Of a stretch of DNA of 64,000 nucleotides, positions 9,293 through 23,264 are shown piece after piece. The notes under the pieces are model-generated. The model was not told the DNA's origin, searched no databases, and saw nothing but the letters and a program-made list of their open reading frames with translations. How positions within the stretch are numbered: position 1 is the stretch's first letter; every line of letters begins with the position of its first letter. Made by a program: the position numbers and the translations under genes. The stretch is from Davidsoniella eucalypti (Eukaryota > Ascomycota > Sordariomycetes > Microascales > Ceratocystidaceae): contig RMBW01000095.1 in the NCBI GenBank assembly GCA_004009845.1, positions 1 through 64,000 of the forward strand, in the 5' to 3' direction.

Positions 9293-10560
9293 TAATGTGA
9301 AGATGGGAAAAAAGAATCAGAAAATAAAGAAAATATAACAAAAGAGAGTAGCTGCTCGCGTCGAACTGTGACACTCGGAGCAAGAGACAGCGGACTCGCG
9401 CAACCAGGGCAAATGGCTAGTTGGGTGGTCCGGTCGAGGAGGGGGTGCAATTCGTGCAAGGCCGGCCTTTCAGACGAAGTTTACAGATGTAATAGCAGTT
9501 GATGATGGTGATGGGTGTCGTGGAGGACGTGATTGGAACAGAGACAACGTGCGTTGTACGCGTTCTAAGTTGGAGAAGACTGAGGTGAGGTGGGCTGACG
9601 ATGGTGTCTGATGGAGGAGGAAAGAGATGTAATTCGAGTCCAGCCCGGGAGAGTGGAAGAGCAATAGCAATGATAGCAACGACGAGTCGCGAGATGGTGT
9701 CTTTGTAGATGATGGTGGTGACGATAGTAGTCCAATCTGCATCAAGCGGGATTGGCGACAACAAGAACAAAGATGGCACACACGGCAGAACGAGAGAAGA
9801 AGAATGATGAACAAACGTTGTTTCGATCGATCTGGAGGAGAAGAAAAAGAAAAGCGGAGGGCGGCTCTTGTTCTTGAGTGATTGTCGGCGATTAGGGGGA
9901 AGCGAGCGCGATTGGGCGTGCTGGTACTAGTTATATGAAATAAGCAGTAGTAAAAGCAGGTTACAGCAGCTTGCTGAGCGGACAAGGAATAAAATATATA
10001 TAATAAAAGCGAAGCGAAGAGAAGAGAATACACAAGCGGAACAGAACGGCCGGGCTCGTCGTAGCAAGTTTTTTGGGCGGTTTCTCGTCTATCAAACAAG
10101 AGTCGAGGACGATCACGATCGTTTCTAGGGTTTCTAGGGTATGGTGTTGGGAGCAGGAAACGTGGAAAGAGCGACGGATGTAGCTTTTCGGCTTGGAAAA
10201 GAAACAGGAGTGGAATGAAAGAATAAATAAATGGTACAAAGATGAAGAGAAGAAATAAAAAGAATAATAAATAAAGAACAAATATATGGAGACACACACA
10301 CAACACAGCTCAGGTCAGGTCAGATGAGGAGGAGGAGGACGACGAGAATATGACGAGCAGAAAACGAAGGGAAAAAGGAAGATTAAAAGAAAAAAAGAGA
10401 GGGAGAGGTCGGGAAAAAATTATGTAGAGTGTGAGGCCCCAATATAAAGAAAGACGCTGGCCAGGGAAGGCACGTACGCAAAGAGCAGTTGCTGTGTGGG
10501 GGTGGATATAGAAGAACACTACTGGCAGTAGTTGCAGTTGCAGCGAACAGAGAAGTTGCT
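9293..10560 (-). promoter_or_regulatory. STE12 upstream region, pyrimidine-rich on the gene's strand
   Basis: On the minus strand this is a long C/T-rich tract up to the STE12 start, as is common for long fungal 5' leaders. It has several upstream ATGs, including a 278-codon low-complexity frame (10306-9470) that I do not believe is a protein gene. Two tandem TTTCTAGGG units lie at 10122-10139. No TATA box or other fixed site could be assigned. Confidence 0.4.
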
Positions 10561-13500
10561 ATATTATAATTAGCAGCACAGGCAAGTAGAGCGCTGTGGA
10601 AGGAAGGACTGTAATGGAAATAAAATAATATAATATAAATACAAATGATGGAATCATAAAGTACCGGAACAGAGCAATGTGAATCGAAGTCGAATGTACA
10701 AATAAATCATAAACCTGTTTGGTGGTTCACTAGATGATTATTCTTTTCTTTCCCGGTGGCTTGGATCACAGGAGATTCCGATAGAAGGACCAGAAGAAGC
10801 AGTAGTTTGATATGTACAGAAAACGAGGGAAATAGCCAGACTAAAAAGAAACAGCTAGTAGATGGAGAATATCGTGAGACTGACGAAGAACAAAGCAGAA
10901 AGAAAAGGCGGGCTATCAGGGGGTTTAATGGAGGTCTGGAAGGCACAAGAAAACGAAGCTGGAGATGGAGATTTCTTCCTGCATCTTCCTCTATTTCCCA
11001 TATCCTCCCACATTGTCGTCCCTACAGCATCTCATAGCCCGCTGTAGCGCACGGTGTCCAGCACGCACAGAGACGCTACAGGCCACTTGGTTGCTGCTAT
11101 CACTACCTGTTATTACTATTACTACTACGACTCTATTGCTACTTAGACCGCAAGCAGTTGCTACTGCGACAATGCAGAAGGGTAGCAATCACCGTAGATT
11201 GAACAAGCTAGGTACAGTCTCTCTTGTCTTTTTTCTTTCTTTTTTTCCTTGGGAGATAAAGGAAGAAGAAAAAACCCAGGCCGGGCCCGAGAGCACACAG
11301 AAAAAAAAAAGAGAATTAATAAATAAAACCGGATGCTCAAACTTAATCATAAAGGTCAAGGCAACAACTACTACAACTGGCAAGAAAACTGACCGGAGAA
11401 AACTGGGCCTGCCACCTGAGAGATGCAATCAATATAACACAAATGCAACTACCTAGAAGCTTTGGTTCTTTTTTGTTGCTACTTTTGACGTTGTTGCCCT
11501 GTTTTCCTGCGCTGTTTTTTTCCTGTTGTTGTGCTTGCTTGTTTCTTCTGATTGCTCTAGTGCTTGCTGCAGTGGTGGTTAATTGTGGTTATTGCGATTT
11601 TCTGCTTCTCAGTGGTTGATTGTCCATACTAAGCAGAATAGCAAGCAAAAATCCGGGAAAACATACAGGGCGGTAGGATAGAAGTAAACATTGATAACAA
11701 CGCCCTATTCTTTGATTTCACCCAGTAAAATAATGAGCTCCACCGCGCGCACGGTGCTATTATCATTCATCTTTTTACTGTTCTTTTTTTGTCGCCTTGT
11801 CTCGTGGGCTTAGCTAGGCCCGCTCTGGGCGCCAAATCCCCGACATTTTTTACTAGCTTTATACAGCTAGGCAAAAGCCAAGAAAGCCCTGAAGGCTGTA
11901 CCTTCAACCGCCCGAAATCTCACAAATACGCACTGTGTCGGACTCATCTTGGTCCTCCGATTTCTTAAGCCCTACTTCCTTCCCATATATAATAGAATAC
12001 ATGTATGTAGAGTCATTGTCATCATCAGTAAGACTAATAGCATAACAAAAGTAGAAGTGAGGCAACAGTGACTACATCGACACATCTCATGATATTTTTT
12101 GTATACAAACGTATAGCACAGTTGACAAGAAAGAATGCCCTAGGAAGGGGGCGTGTAGAGTAATAACAAAGCCTAGTCAAAAGTGCTATTCGGTCATTTT
12201 CTGGCTCCCTCTTGTTCTTACAGTTTGTTCTCTTCACGAACAAAAAGCAGACAACTCAATAGAAGGGAGGGAGTTTTCGCCAAGGCATCAAAACATCAAA
12301 TGGGGGCGTGTTTTTTTGTTATTATATTTTTTTTTCTATTCTACAGTTTTCTTTTCTTCTTTGCTTGATCGCGTTATTATCTTGTTGCTGGTTTTTGTTT
12401 TTTCGTTCACTCTCGGTCTTTCATTTTACTCTCTTCTGAGGGTATTTCTTGACCGTAGCATATAATTTTCCTTTTTTTTCCTGTGGCGCAGATTAAAGAA
12501 AAAAAAAGACTCTGTTTGCTAACAAGCTTATCACATTTCAGCTTGTCAATTTATATTCATACATAGCGAATTTTTGAATAATTCGCTATCCAATCAAGGA
12601 AAAATAAGCATGAACATGTATGTATACCTTTTTTTAGACGAAAGCTAGAACGACAATGGCCAGTCATTTGCTCTTACTTGCTAGTAGTTGCTCTTTCTGA
12701 CGAGTAGGAAGCGTGTTGTTGTTGCTGCTGCTGCCGCTGGGAAGAGGAAGGAACACCGGACGCACCTAAGCAAGGCTTCCTACCTCCCTCTAGGAAAAAC
12801 AGCGGCTATAGCTTGGTTTTTCTTTTGAATTTGTGCGTCCATATTTTGGGGTTTTATTTGCATATATAGCACAAGTATTGAATAGTTTATGCATTGTTTA
12901 TGTGCTATTTATGCACGTCGGATGTTGCCAGCATATTCAATTTATCGAACCAAGGCACGGCCTCAAGTCAGTTCGAGTTCCTGCATGTCAAGATGCACAA
13001 GAATCCCCGATCAAAAACGCATATCTTTCTCTTTTTTATTCTAAATATCTGGATAGATAGATATTTCCTACTCTTGGGCCTCTTCGACTGCAATCTGCGC
13101 CTTCTTATCCCCCTCCTCGACTCCGCTTCATCCATCCCTCCCCTCCCAAGAAAAGACGACCTGATGAAAACAGAAGACGGGCCAAAAGGCCTTGTATCAT
13201 TCCACAAGAAGCAGAATAGTATTATCATCATTGTATTCTTTTTCGGTCTTTTTCGCCACCCATTGAGATAGCATAATGCTAAATTGTTATTCAACTAACG
13301 CAATTGAACACCAAAGTTCATGCCGTCTGAGGTCATCAGTAGCACCTCTAGTGCGCTACAAGCCATTTTCATTGGCTGCTTAATTGGAATAAAGAAACGG
13401 ACAAAGATCAGCTAGTCAGTCACCACTAGCGGTCGCAATGGCAGCAACGTTATAATAGGGGAAGCGAATAAGACGTCCAATTTTGGCTCACTGTCACCCT

Positions 13501-15248
13501 GCGGGCCACAGGCATTGACGACGTTGGCCAGGATTAATTCCGTTCCTTGAATGCTACTGGGTGTTGTCGATTGTCGATTGTCGTATATAGCCCGAAGTGC
13601 CAATCTAGAACCCCGTTTTATCTATTTCTCGTCGTTATTCTTCTCTCTTTCTCTCTTCTTTTCATGGTGGGCTGCTGTTTGAGATTGGTTTTGTTTGGAC
13701 TGATCAAGAAAACAGGATTTCGAAGAGGCGTTTAAACATGGGTCATGAAAGCTTCGAGCCCTGCCCAATGCTCAATGCCCGATGCCCGATGCCCGCTTAA
13801 CAGAGCAATGCATGGATTTCTTATGTGAACTGTTAGTGTGTACAAATATCAGAACGTGTTAAGTATCGTGTTCCAGATGGTCCCAAGAAGGAGCAACCAC
13901 TTATCGTGTGTGATATGTGTTCCCAAGAATAGAACAGAATTCGGACAGTGCCTGAGGAACGAAAGAAAGATAAGAGTTCGTAGTTGTCGGCATAGATTTC
14001 GGGCCAGGCAGAAGAAAAAATAATGACTATACTCTATAGTGTTGAAGTCAAGGTTACTCTTGTTTCAAGGTCTTTCTATGTTTCCAAGTTTGAGATTCTT
14101 TTATATTTTTAATAACAAACGAAAAAAAAATTACTAATCCACGGTTACTATGAAAGTCTCCTGGATAAAGCAGGAACCCCAGAATTTGCAGAGATTCGTT
14201 TAGTTTTATGGGAGCAATTTCAGGGCAAGAATCCTGGTTCCAGCTTAATCCAAGTTGCAGTTTAGGCATACTTTTTAGCACGTTAGTAAGCATGGTTCTA
14301 GTAAATTCGCCCTAGAAGACCCTACGAAGAAAGTTGGTTCCCTTGTTTGTGTTCTCTTAGGCGGATCCAGGGTTTAACTCGCCTAACCCTTGTTGACATT
14401 CACTCAAAATGATAGTTTCTGCCATTTACAACCACAAGAACGTTACTGTAAAAAATGCCGCAACAATCAATCTTAACAAGAGCTAGACATATCTGCGTAT
14501 AAAGACTTGGATCTGATGGAAAGCTGACGACTTGTTAGATGGATGCGGAAATCACGGACAGACAGGCAATCACCCAATATTAATTACTCTAAATCTTTCA
14601 TTTTGGTACTCTCTAGCCCGCAAAAGGACATTCCGAGACTGACATCGTGACCATGACCCGAAGCTCAATGCCAGACAGAGAGTTCCAATTAATGTCTGTT
14701 TGCAGACTTCTGTCCATGGATAATAACAGGAAAAAGGACGGAAATGAACACAAGGGATACTAAGACACACTGTATCTAGGTTACAAGTTAAGACACTCTG
14801 CCTGGAGACAGAGATATAGCATTAAGAGCATATGCTTTTTCTCCTCCCTATACTTGCTCAGTTCTTTTCAGGTTGCAGATTAGAAGAGACATACATAGAA
14901 AGACTAGACTCGATGACTAGAGACAGCGATATATTATCCAGCCAACATTAGTAGTCTGAAGATCAGCACAGCGTATGTGTATCGCCAAATTCTAGAACTA
15001 TCTATAACTCCCTACATCATATGCAAGATTCTGCTAATATCATGGCTATATTGCTCTCTCTTACCGTCACTCGAACACATCCATCTATCGTGTACTACAT
15101 ATCTAAACACAGTGCCTCGCTACTGTACATTGCTAGTCATAGGGACACATAGACCAGCCAGTACATTGAAGTAGTATTTCGAAAGAAAGAAAATTAACCA
15201 AAGGGGTAAAAAAGGTACTGTTACCTTGATTGTGAGAACTCTCAAGTC

Positions 15249-15274
15249 AAAAAAAAAAAAAAAAAAAAAAAAAA
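15249..15274 (+). repeat. A26 homopolymer
   Basis: Uninterrupted run of 26 A on the plus strand. No LINE-like sequence is recognisable directly upstream, so I do not treat it as a retroposon tail. Confidence 0.9.
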
Positions 15275-18200
15275 GTCCATCTCTCTCCCTTGTCATGATA
15301 AATCAGCAGACATGTCTCCTCTTCCCATCTCGCTAAAAAGCCTAGGCAGATAACAAAGACACAAAAAAGAAGAATGATAAAAAAAAATAAGGACAAACAA
15401 CTAGATTACACACAAGGAAAGGGAAAAACAAGGTGAATTGATAAGTGTTACAAGGTCGGCTATCTTGCGCTTGTTCTTGTTCAACATGGTCACTCATACT
15501 AATTTTACATGGTGTGATGCTCTTTTCTTTCTTCTCCTTGTGAACCCTGGCCTTTTGTTTCTCAACGTCTTTTTTTTTATGTGAATTATATCATAAGAAA
15601 CACTATTCATCTACCTCTGAAATATTAACAGGAAGAATGAATCTCAAGTCAAGATCTTGCCGAGAGATTCTTTTAATATCCTTATCTTGCTTTGGAGTAA
15701 TTCTGATCTAGAAGGAATAATAAAATAAAGTAAAAGCAAAGATACATCCAAGATGTGTGAATGTAACGATGGCTAATTTGATGTATGCCTATCCAGTATT
15801 CCACACTGATGCCATGTCTATAAAAGATTCTGTAATAATGATTAACAGCACTTATCAAAACATATGGTCATAGCAAGACAGTAGATAGTAGTAGTAGAGA
15901 GAGTAGAGGGTGAAATGTCTCCATCAAAGTACATCAATGCGCCTTTCTACATGTATAGTACGTCGTATATCCCGGGCTGTTGCTTTGGCACACGGTGCTC
16001 GGTCTTTTTAATGCCATAGCCCGCTCTCCACTTGGAGCGCGACTGCTACTTTGTATTTGGTATGAGCAAGGCCATCTAATAACGAATGTCGGTTTAGGCT
16101 AGCTAGCAAGTTGACTATTAGATGTAGTTGACTCTGCCTAGTATCAAGGATTGTAGACATGTTGAATTTGGCACACTACATCCTTATCCTTTTTAGAAAG
16201 AATATCCAACACAGAGACTAATCTTAAATTTACTCGACATGACCCGGCGTAACCGTGCTTCGGCCTAAGATTTCATCACAGAAAGTCCTTTCGCCTCCTC
16301 TTGGCTTTAGTCTATGTCGACGATATTGACATGTGGCCCATTCAACGCACGTTGAGCTATGTTTCTTTGCTCTTTTATCCTCTTCCGATGTTAACAGCGG
16401 CTCAGCCTTGGTTGACCAAAGCTTCCATAGCATGTTTTCTCTAATGTAGGGCACGCCATGTGATCAGTCTTGTTAAGTGTCAGCAAAAAGGCCATGAGAA
16501 TGATGGAAAGGCACAAACCAGCCCGAGACTCTAGCAGACCAAGAATGAGGCGGAGACATGAGATGCATGAGCCAAGTAGTTCAGCTGTAAAGAAAAATAA
16601 AGACTTGAGATATACCGGAAGAAATAAACTTTCTGCAGGTCACAGGCTCAGCACCAAGCGTCTGTCTTGTATGGAACTGGCCTATTGGTCTTTTTCACAG
16701 CCGCAAAAAACCTGTGCTGTGTTCAATAATAGTATCCTTGATATATCCCGAAAGACACTGATTCGAGTGGTTTTTTAATGTTATACCTGGCATGTGTAGA
16801 TGTCCTCGTATAGAAAGTACAGCAAATAATCTGTTAATAGCGGTTGTCAGTTCTTCACGATATATTTGTACGTATATCAGGCCAGAAAGTAACAGCCACG
16901 GCGGCTCTAGGTACTTTACAAGTAATAATCAGTCTGTTTTGTAGCAAACCTTATCACAAATTTGACATTGTTACGTACTTGATCTGAAACGGCTAACTGG
17001 GCAAATATCTTTATTTTTATTTGTTATATTCTTGTCAACTATTGGTTTTCTTTTGGGTTAGCATGCCAAGATAATAAAACGAAAGAAAAAGGCCACTAGA
17101 ATAACTAGCCCTCTTCGCATTGTTCGGTTGAATGTTCTACGTGGCTTCTGATCTACTGCTTTCGATTGACTCCATGATTAACCCTAGTATATGGTAACCC
17201 TATTGAATAGATAATTTTGTCTTCTACTGCCGCTGTTTCAACGCTTTCCTTTGTTCTTTCTCGACACAATAGTTTTCTGGGATGAGGAAGAGTTCCTTTC
17301 GGGATTCAAGAGATCTCCAGAAATGTTTCGTTTAGTTTCTCCGGGAAAAAAAAAAACCATCAAGAACAGAAAAGTTGAGCATTCAGAAAAAATTACTAGG
17401 TATGAGCTGAGCTCGTTTTCCCAAGCTGGAATAATAGCCTTGGTTTTCTGGTAAATTCTGTCATAAAACTCCACGTCGCGTGGCTAGCGAATCAATGAAA
17501 GAAAGAGAAAGCCAGGCTTTATTTCCTTCATTTGCCAGGCTAGTTGTTTCTCTCAGGGTAGAGCCTAGACAAAAACGAAAAAGATAAAGAAGGGGGAAAC
17601 ACAGTAACGACAGACTCTGTTCTTCTTCCTGTTTAATTTCCGCTCTTACAAGGCCCTAGTGGTACAACTAGTCCTCAAGAGTCCTTGATAGTAAGTACCA
17701 GGCTATAATACAGTAATAAGAAGAATCCAGGCTCTATTCGTCTACCGGCAGCATGTCAATGTGCATCTACGGCTAGGTACATACATCTGTACACACTTAC
17801 AAAGGCAGAAGTTACTCTTGTCTTCAGCAGATTTTAGTGCTACTACTACCAGTATCTACCCGAGAGTTTTGACATTTATACGGCGGCCTGTCCGTATACA
17901 GAGATGTGTCTGTTTCTGTTTGCGTGGCAATATAATAGCAACACTAAAGCTACTACACAACCTTTCTCAGCTAGACGAGATGGATGGCTTAGGCTAGACG
18001 CATCAAGCCATATAATTTGTGTGTCTGTGCAATGCGACATTTTCTTGTTCTTCTTTGATCCGGGTCTCTTCTATCAAGGCAGTGCTAATCACGATCCTAG
18101 ATCAATACCAAAGGACGGCCGGAAGTATAGGATAAACAGGCCGTTTTTCTTTTCTTGTCGCCGGCCTTGTTAAACGAATGGCTCTCCATGACTGTTTCTA

Positions 18201-21200
18201 GGACCTCCGAAACCTTGCTTAGGATAATGAAATTCTGGTTCAGAGCTACACAAAATAACCCTAGACATATAACTCAAGGGTTACACATACATAGCCTTTT
18301 ACACATGGATACAATATCGTGGTTCTTCTAGATTCCTAGATACAAGTCGACGGGTCCAATAAATCCCTGTATAACATGAAACAAGCTTTTGGCTTATGCC
18401 TTGAGGCTACTATTTTAACACAATCAATATCCACAGAATCGGCCAGGAAAGAAGACAAGCAGGAAGGCCAAGACAACTCCCATTCTCCAATTTGTGTACT
18501 GAAGAGTAAGCATAAACCAACACAAAGCTAAGCACCAACTCTCTGTCTTTATGGAGGGGGGTCATTGTGCTTCGAACAAGGGATGAATCATGGGACGAGA
18601 AAGAGAGCGAAGAAAGCGTCAAGTGAAGCCGGCAGAGAAGGCAGGCTATGTGGGCAAGCGATGCTGAAACAGCGACTCTTTGGCGTCCTAGTTTGATCGC
18701 CAATACGAATTATCGAGTTAGAAAAACCCAACAGTCTCTAAAGGAAGGTTTCCCGAGAAAGGCTGATTCTCTTTGAGAAAGTCGTCATGGGAAGAATAGA
18801 GCAAATAAAGGTTCGTTCTTTTCTTCTTCTTCGTTGTTTATTCTCTTTTCTGATACAATGACGTGGAAACTATTACGAACTTATTCGATAGATGGTATGA
18901 GAGAAGAACGTATAATTTCTAATCTGCGATTAGGTGTTATTGAAAATAGATTTCCTCATATATTCTTCCGAGCACTTCTTTATTATTCTATATTCTTGGG
19001 ACTGTCCGCCGATGTGAGGCCCGAAGACTACACCGTCCAAGTCGCTTTTGTCTATATAAAACTAAGCACATGAACAGGGTTGGAAAACAAACTTTTGCGC
19101 CATGATGGGGGCTACTTTTAGAAGTTTTCGTTATCTAAGTTTATTGAACATGTTATATCTTAGACTGTTAACAAGCGAGAAACAGCAGCGTCCTGAAACA
19201 ACAAATCCAGCTAGTTTTCATCAACTCAACTCAGAAGTTGTCGTCCGTCGTTCTTGATTCAAGGGCCGAGAATACGTTTATGTGCTGTAGTTCTTAGGTC
19301 TGGGATCGGCTCGTACTTTTGTGCCCATTACAAGGCTAGCCGAGGCAAGCCACAAGAAGGAAAGAGAACAAGAAAGGAAAGACACGACATATGTACAGGA
19401 TAATCTAGTGTACTTTTTTTTTCCTCTCTTATCGTGTCTTTATAGTTACGCAAATCTGAGAGGATATCTTCAAAGTGGCTATCCGCAAGTCTATCGGCAA
19501 ACTGCCGAGTTTCTTCCCCGGGCTTTCCATATAAAAAATGGTATTGCTGTCTTGTTTCTTTAAATATGGCCGTATTCATACTTTGGAAGATCCTAGTGTT
19601 TGATGTACCATCGAATGATGAGCGAACCGGTTGGTTGATATGCTGGGTCAAAGCCATGGAACCAGCCTAGATATCGAGTTTCTTGGATTATCGTGACATC
19701 CTTTTTGCTCTTGGTGTGGCGCTAAGAAACAACGTGGGGTGTGTGCTTATAGCGTCACAGTCACTAAATTCAAATATGGATGCTATTGTGTTATGTAGCA
19801 ATGGGAAAATCTCTGACACCATCAAGTCTAGGCGGAATCCATGCTCGGCTACGTTTCAGAATCTGTATCTTTCTATTTCTTCTTCCTTTTCTCTTTTGTG
19901 GACAAGGATTTTGTCTATTCTTTTTTTCTCATTTTTGTTTTCATGCTATGCTTGCCAAAGTAAAAATAAAAGACACAAGAAATGCAAAAAAGGCTGTTAT
20001 CGACACGTTTAGGGACCAATCGATTTCTCAGTTGTTAGAGCTTAGAACGAATACTATGGCGAATGGATGAAAAGCCTTGTCGTCTGTATTGACTTGCTCG
20101 TCTGGTAAGATGTGTATCCAAGGCGATTGTTTCTGGTTATTGGCTGGGTGGCTCTTCTCTTAGTACATATTGCCATCTGTAATTGGCTAAAGTTACAATG
20201 GTGCATTAATCAAGCCATATAAGCATAGACACCGCTTTCTTGACCAAAAACTCGTGACTGGCGAGGTAGCAAGACAAGTAAAACAAATGCAAGGTGCAGT
20301 CACACTTCGAAGTCTGACTTGTCTTTCTCACTAGAGAAGTCATTGCCTGTAGACTTATAGAGAAAAGAAAGACATGCCTTGCTTTTTGCATTCTCCTCAT
20401 TTTGGGGGTTATCCGGGCGCTTGATTTCCATCGTGGAAGCTTAGTTGTTGTTGTGTTGGATATCTTATTGGCTGCCTAACAACAAGCTTCCCCTCTTTCT
20501 TGCTCTTTCTGGCGTATGACTGAACTAAGACTCATTCATCCTGCTGCCTTTCTTTATTTTATTTTTTTCATCATGCTTCTATAATGTAATCTACATATAG
20601 CATAGAAAGACGGCTTCGACTTGAGGCCTCGAGCTATTTTGTTGTCCGATTCATTGTTCTAAAGATAGATCTCGAGTCCTTTGGGAGTTGCTGATTACGC
20701 GCCGAAGTTCGTCTGTTAACATGTCAAAATCAGGAAGGTGCCTCGTTAGAGGTTTTCTATCATGTATAACCCTAAATAACCCGTTCCTACCCTGACGAGG
20801 TATAAGAGCATGTTTGTGATTAACCCTATCGCTTCAGAAGTAGTCGAAACTAAACTGAACTGAACGAAACTTTAGGACCATATATTTCGATTAGTTTCGG
20901 TAACAAAACATTGAATCGTTGCTGAACATCATTGAGGAAACCGGAGGGAAGAAATTGTCAAGAACTACTCACGGAGACGGTCAAACGAACGCTGTCAGGA
21001 GCTATCTTATGTCTCCGTCTTTGTGACCATGTCGAGATCTTCGACCTACGAGCTTTCTTCATATCTTTTGGAGAGATAAGAAGGGATTCCATCACTACAA
21101 CATGGCAACCTGGTTCTGTTCTCATCATGAGATAAGACTAAAGAAAGTTAGAATCAAGAACAACGCCATGTTGTCTCAGGATGGCTCGAAACCTAGGATT

Positions 21201-23250
21201 CTAGACCGGGCTCTATTCCACCTATTGTAGCTACTAATCAAGAAGGTCTCTTCTTTCTCGTCACTATTACAACTATGGCCCTTCTCCTGGCTTTGTGATG
21301 TTACGGCGGCCCATAGATTGTGAGTCTGTTCGGCGGAAATTAGCTTGTTGACTAGTGGACCGGGACTTGGACCTGCAGTAGCCAAAGTGACGCTTATTTT
21401 CGAGTAATTCTAGTGCCTATTAATGCTTTAGGTAAAAGAAATACAAAAAGCCTGGATCGTAATTCCAAGGTCTGAAACAGACCCTAGCCCTGGGGTTACA
21501 GTCAATGAAATAAAAACCAAAAAAGTCATGAGAACCTTGCTTTTCCCTTTCTTCACATATTGGCCGAGTTCATCGTCCTTTTTTTTTTTCTTGCTCTCCT
21601 CGTTGCTACTATGTAGAAAGACTAGGCAAACGGCCACTTTGAGGGTCAAATCAGAGAGCCAGGCTACTTGTATTAATAGACGTTGATGTGTGATGTGTGA
21701 TGTGGTTTTGTGATAGCCTGGGGAGGAAAACGAATGAAAGGATAGCTGCAGGAACAACGTCGAGATTTCTATCCATAGAAACCGACGATACTTCTCTCTC
21801 CATTATGCCTGAATTGCACAAAATGTTTGTCCTTTCCCCCCCTCCTCCCGAAATAAGGGGCGAATACTAACTCGGCCGGCCCTAGATTTCTTTTTTTTCG
21901 GCCAGCGGTTAGCTAGGCTTTGAGATATCATAGCGACATATGGACTTCGATCGGACTAGACTAACTAGGAAACCAAGGACTAGAATACATGTAGAGTACT
22001 TCTCTTGTTTGTCTATCAATGCCTTGTCTGGGCTTTGTCCGAGTTCCCCGGAAACTGCTATATTCTTGTCTTCAGGTGAGCCCACCGAACGTTGCTTGAT
22101 GTCATCTGTCTCTCCAAGAGAAGAAAAAACCATACAGAAAAGACAACAGCGAGAGTATCAAAGCGTCTCCAGTCGTCAAGACGGGCTTCTTTCCTTCGAC
22201 TTCTTTTCCGGATCTGAAAACTCAAGAGGGGTCCAAGTCACTTTCTTTTCCCTAAGAGTGAAAAAAAAAACAGCTCGGACCTGGGATAGGATAAGCCTTG
22301 ATTTCTTTCTCGATTTCGTTGTAACTTTGCCCGGCCTTTGACTAGTCGTCACTTATCGTTAGGCCGAGTAACTTCTGTTACGACTCTAACAAAGCCCGTC
22401 TATGGGGCCTTCGCAAAACCTGAAACACCGTCTTCCGGTGGTCTATCTATTCTTGACTGTAGCTATATATGAATATTTTCTGACTGTAGGAGGATAGGGT
22501 GTGGGTGGATTTGATAGAACTGGTAGGAGGAAGGCTGCTTGATCAGAAGGCAGATCGTGATATCGTCTTGTTCTACTATCGTTGAGTGGCTCCTCCAACC
22601 CACCGAGCTTACTACACTACTGGGCCTTTGCTTGACTAGTCATTGTAAGCTCATCCCCTTTCACAGCAACCCTATATCTATCTATCTAGTGTATTCTCTG
22701 TCTTTACGCCCAGACATACCGCGCCTCGCTAGGCGCCGGCGGAGAATAGAGCAATGACCAGAGAGATGGAACCAAAAGACAAGAGTTGGGTTGACAACAC
22801 GACATCAAAGATCGTTACAGCTCGGTTAGTTCATACCAGCTAGTTAACTCAGGAAAAGCAATGACAATCTACAGGTCTTTGTGTGTAGTGTCCGAGACCT
22901 AGCAGTGAACAAAAAAAAAAACGACACGAATCATTCTCACAGCTGAACTTGCCCTTGGCGCTGCTAGCTGTAAAGTAATAGGCGGGCTGAGTGTAGTGCT
23001 TGACTTGTTATGTTGTCTGCGGGGCGGAGACATGGTGTTCGGCGTTTTGGTTGCCCTTTGGGACCCAGCGATGCCAAGGAGAACGGTCGTTTCGTGTTTC
23101 GGATCTCATCCACAAGGATAAAGTAAGTATATAAATCGAGAGAAAGAGAGGGTGTATAGGAACAAGGCAGATGCGGTTGGATGGAGGTATAGAAGACAAC
23201 AACTACTAATATCACTTGATTATAATGTCTTCTTTGAGGAGATCTTCATC

Positions 23251-23264
23251 GGGGGGGGGGGGGG
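23251..23264 (+). repeat. G14 homopolymer
   Basis: Uninterrupted run of 14 G inside the gene-poor region. It is a likely site of sequencing or length error. Confidence 0.9.

Noticed and set aside
10122..10139. Tandem TTTCTAGGG as an interstitial telomere
   Set aside because: Only two imperfect units; far too short for a telomere remnant.
9470..10306. 278-codon minus-strand frame upstream of STE12
   Set aside because: Low-complexity Leu/Phe/Ser composition from a pyrimidine-rich tract and no family resemblance; more likely leader or promoter.
15249..15274. A26 run as a LINE or pseudogene tail
   Set aside because: No coding or LINE-like sequence upstream and no flanking duplication.
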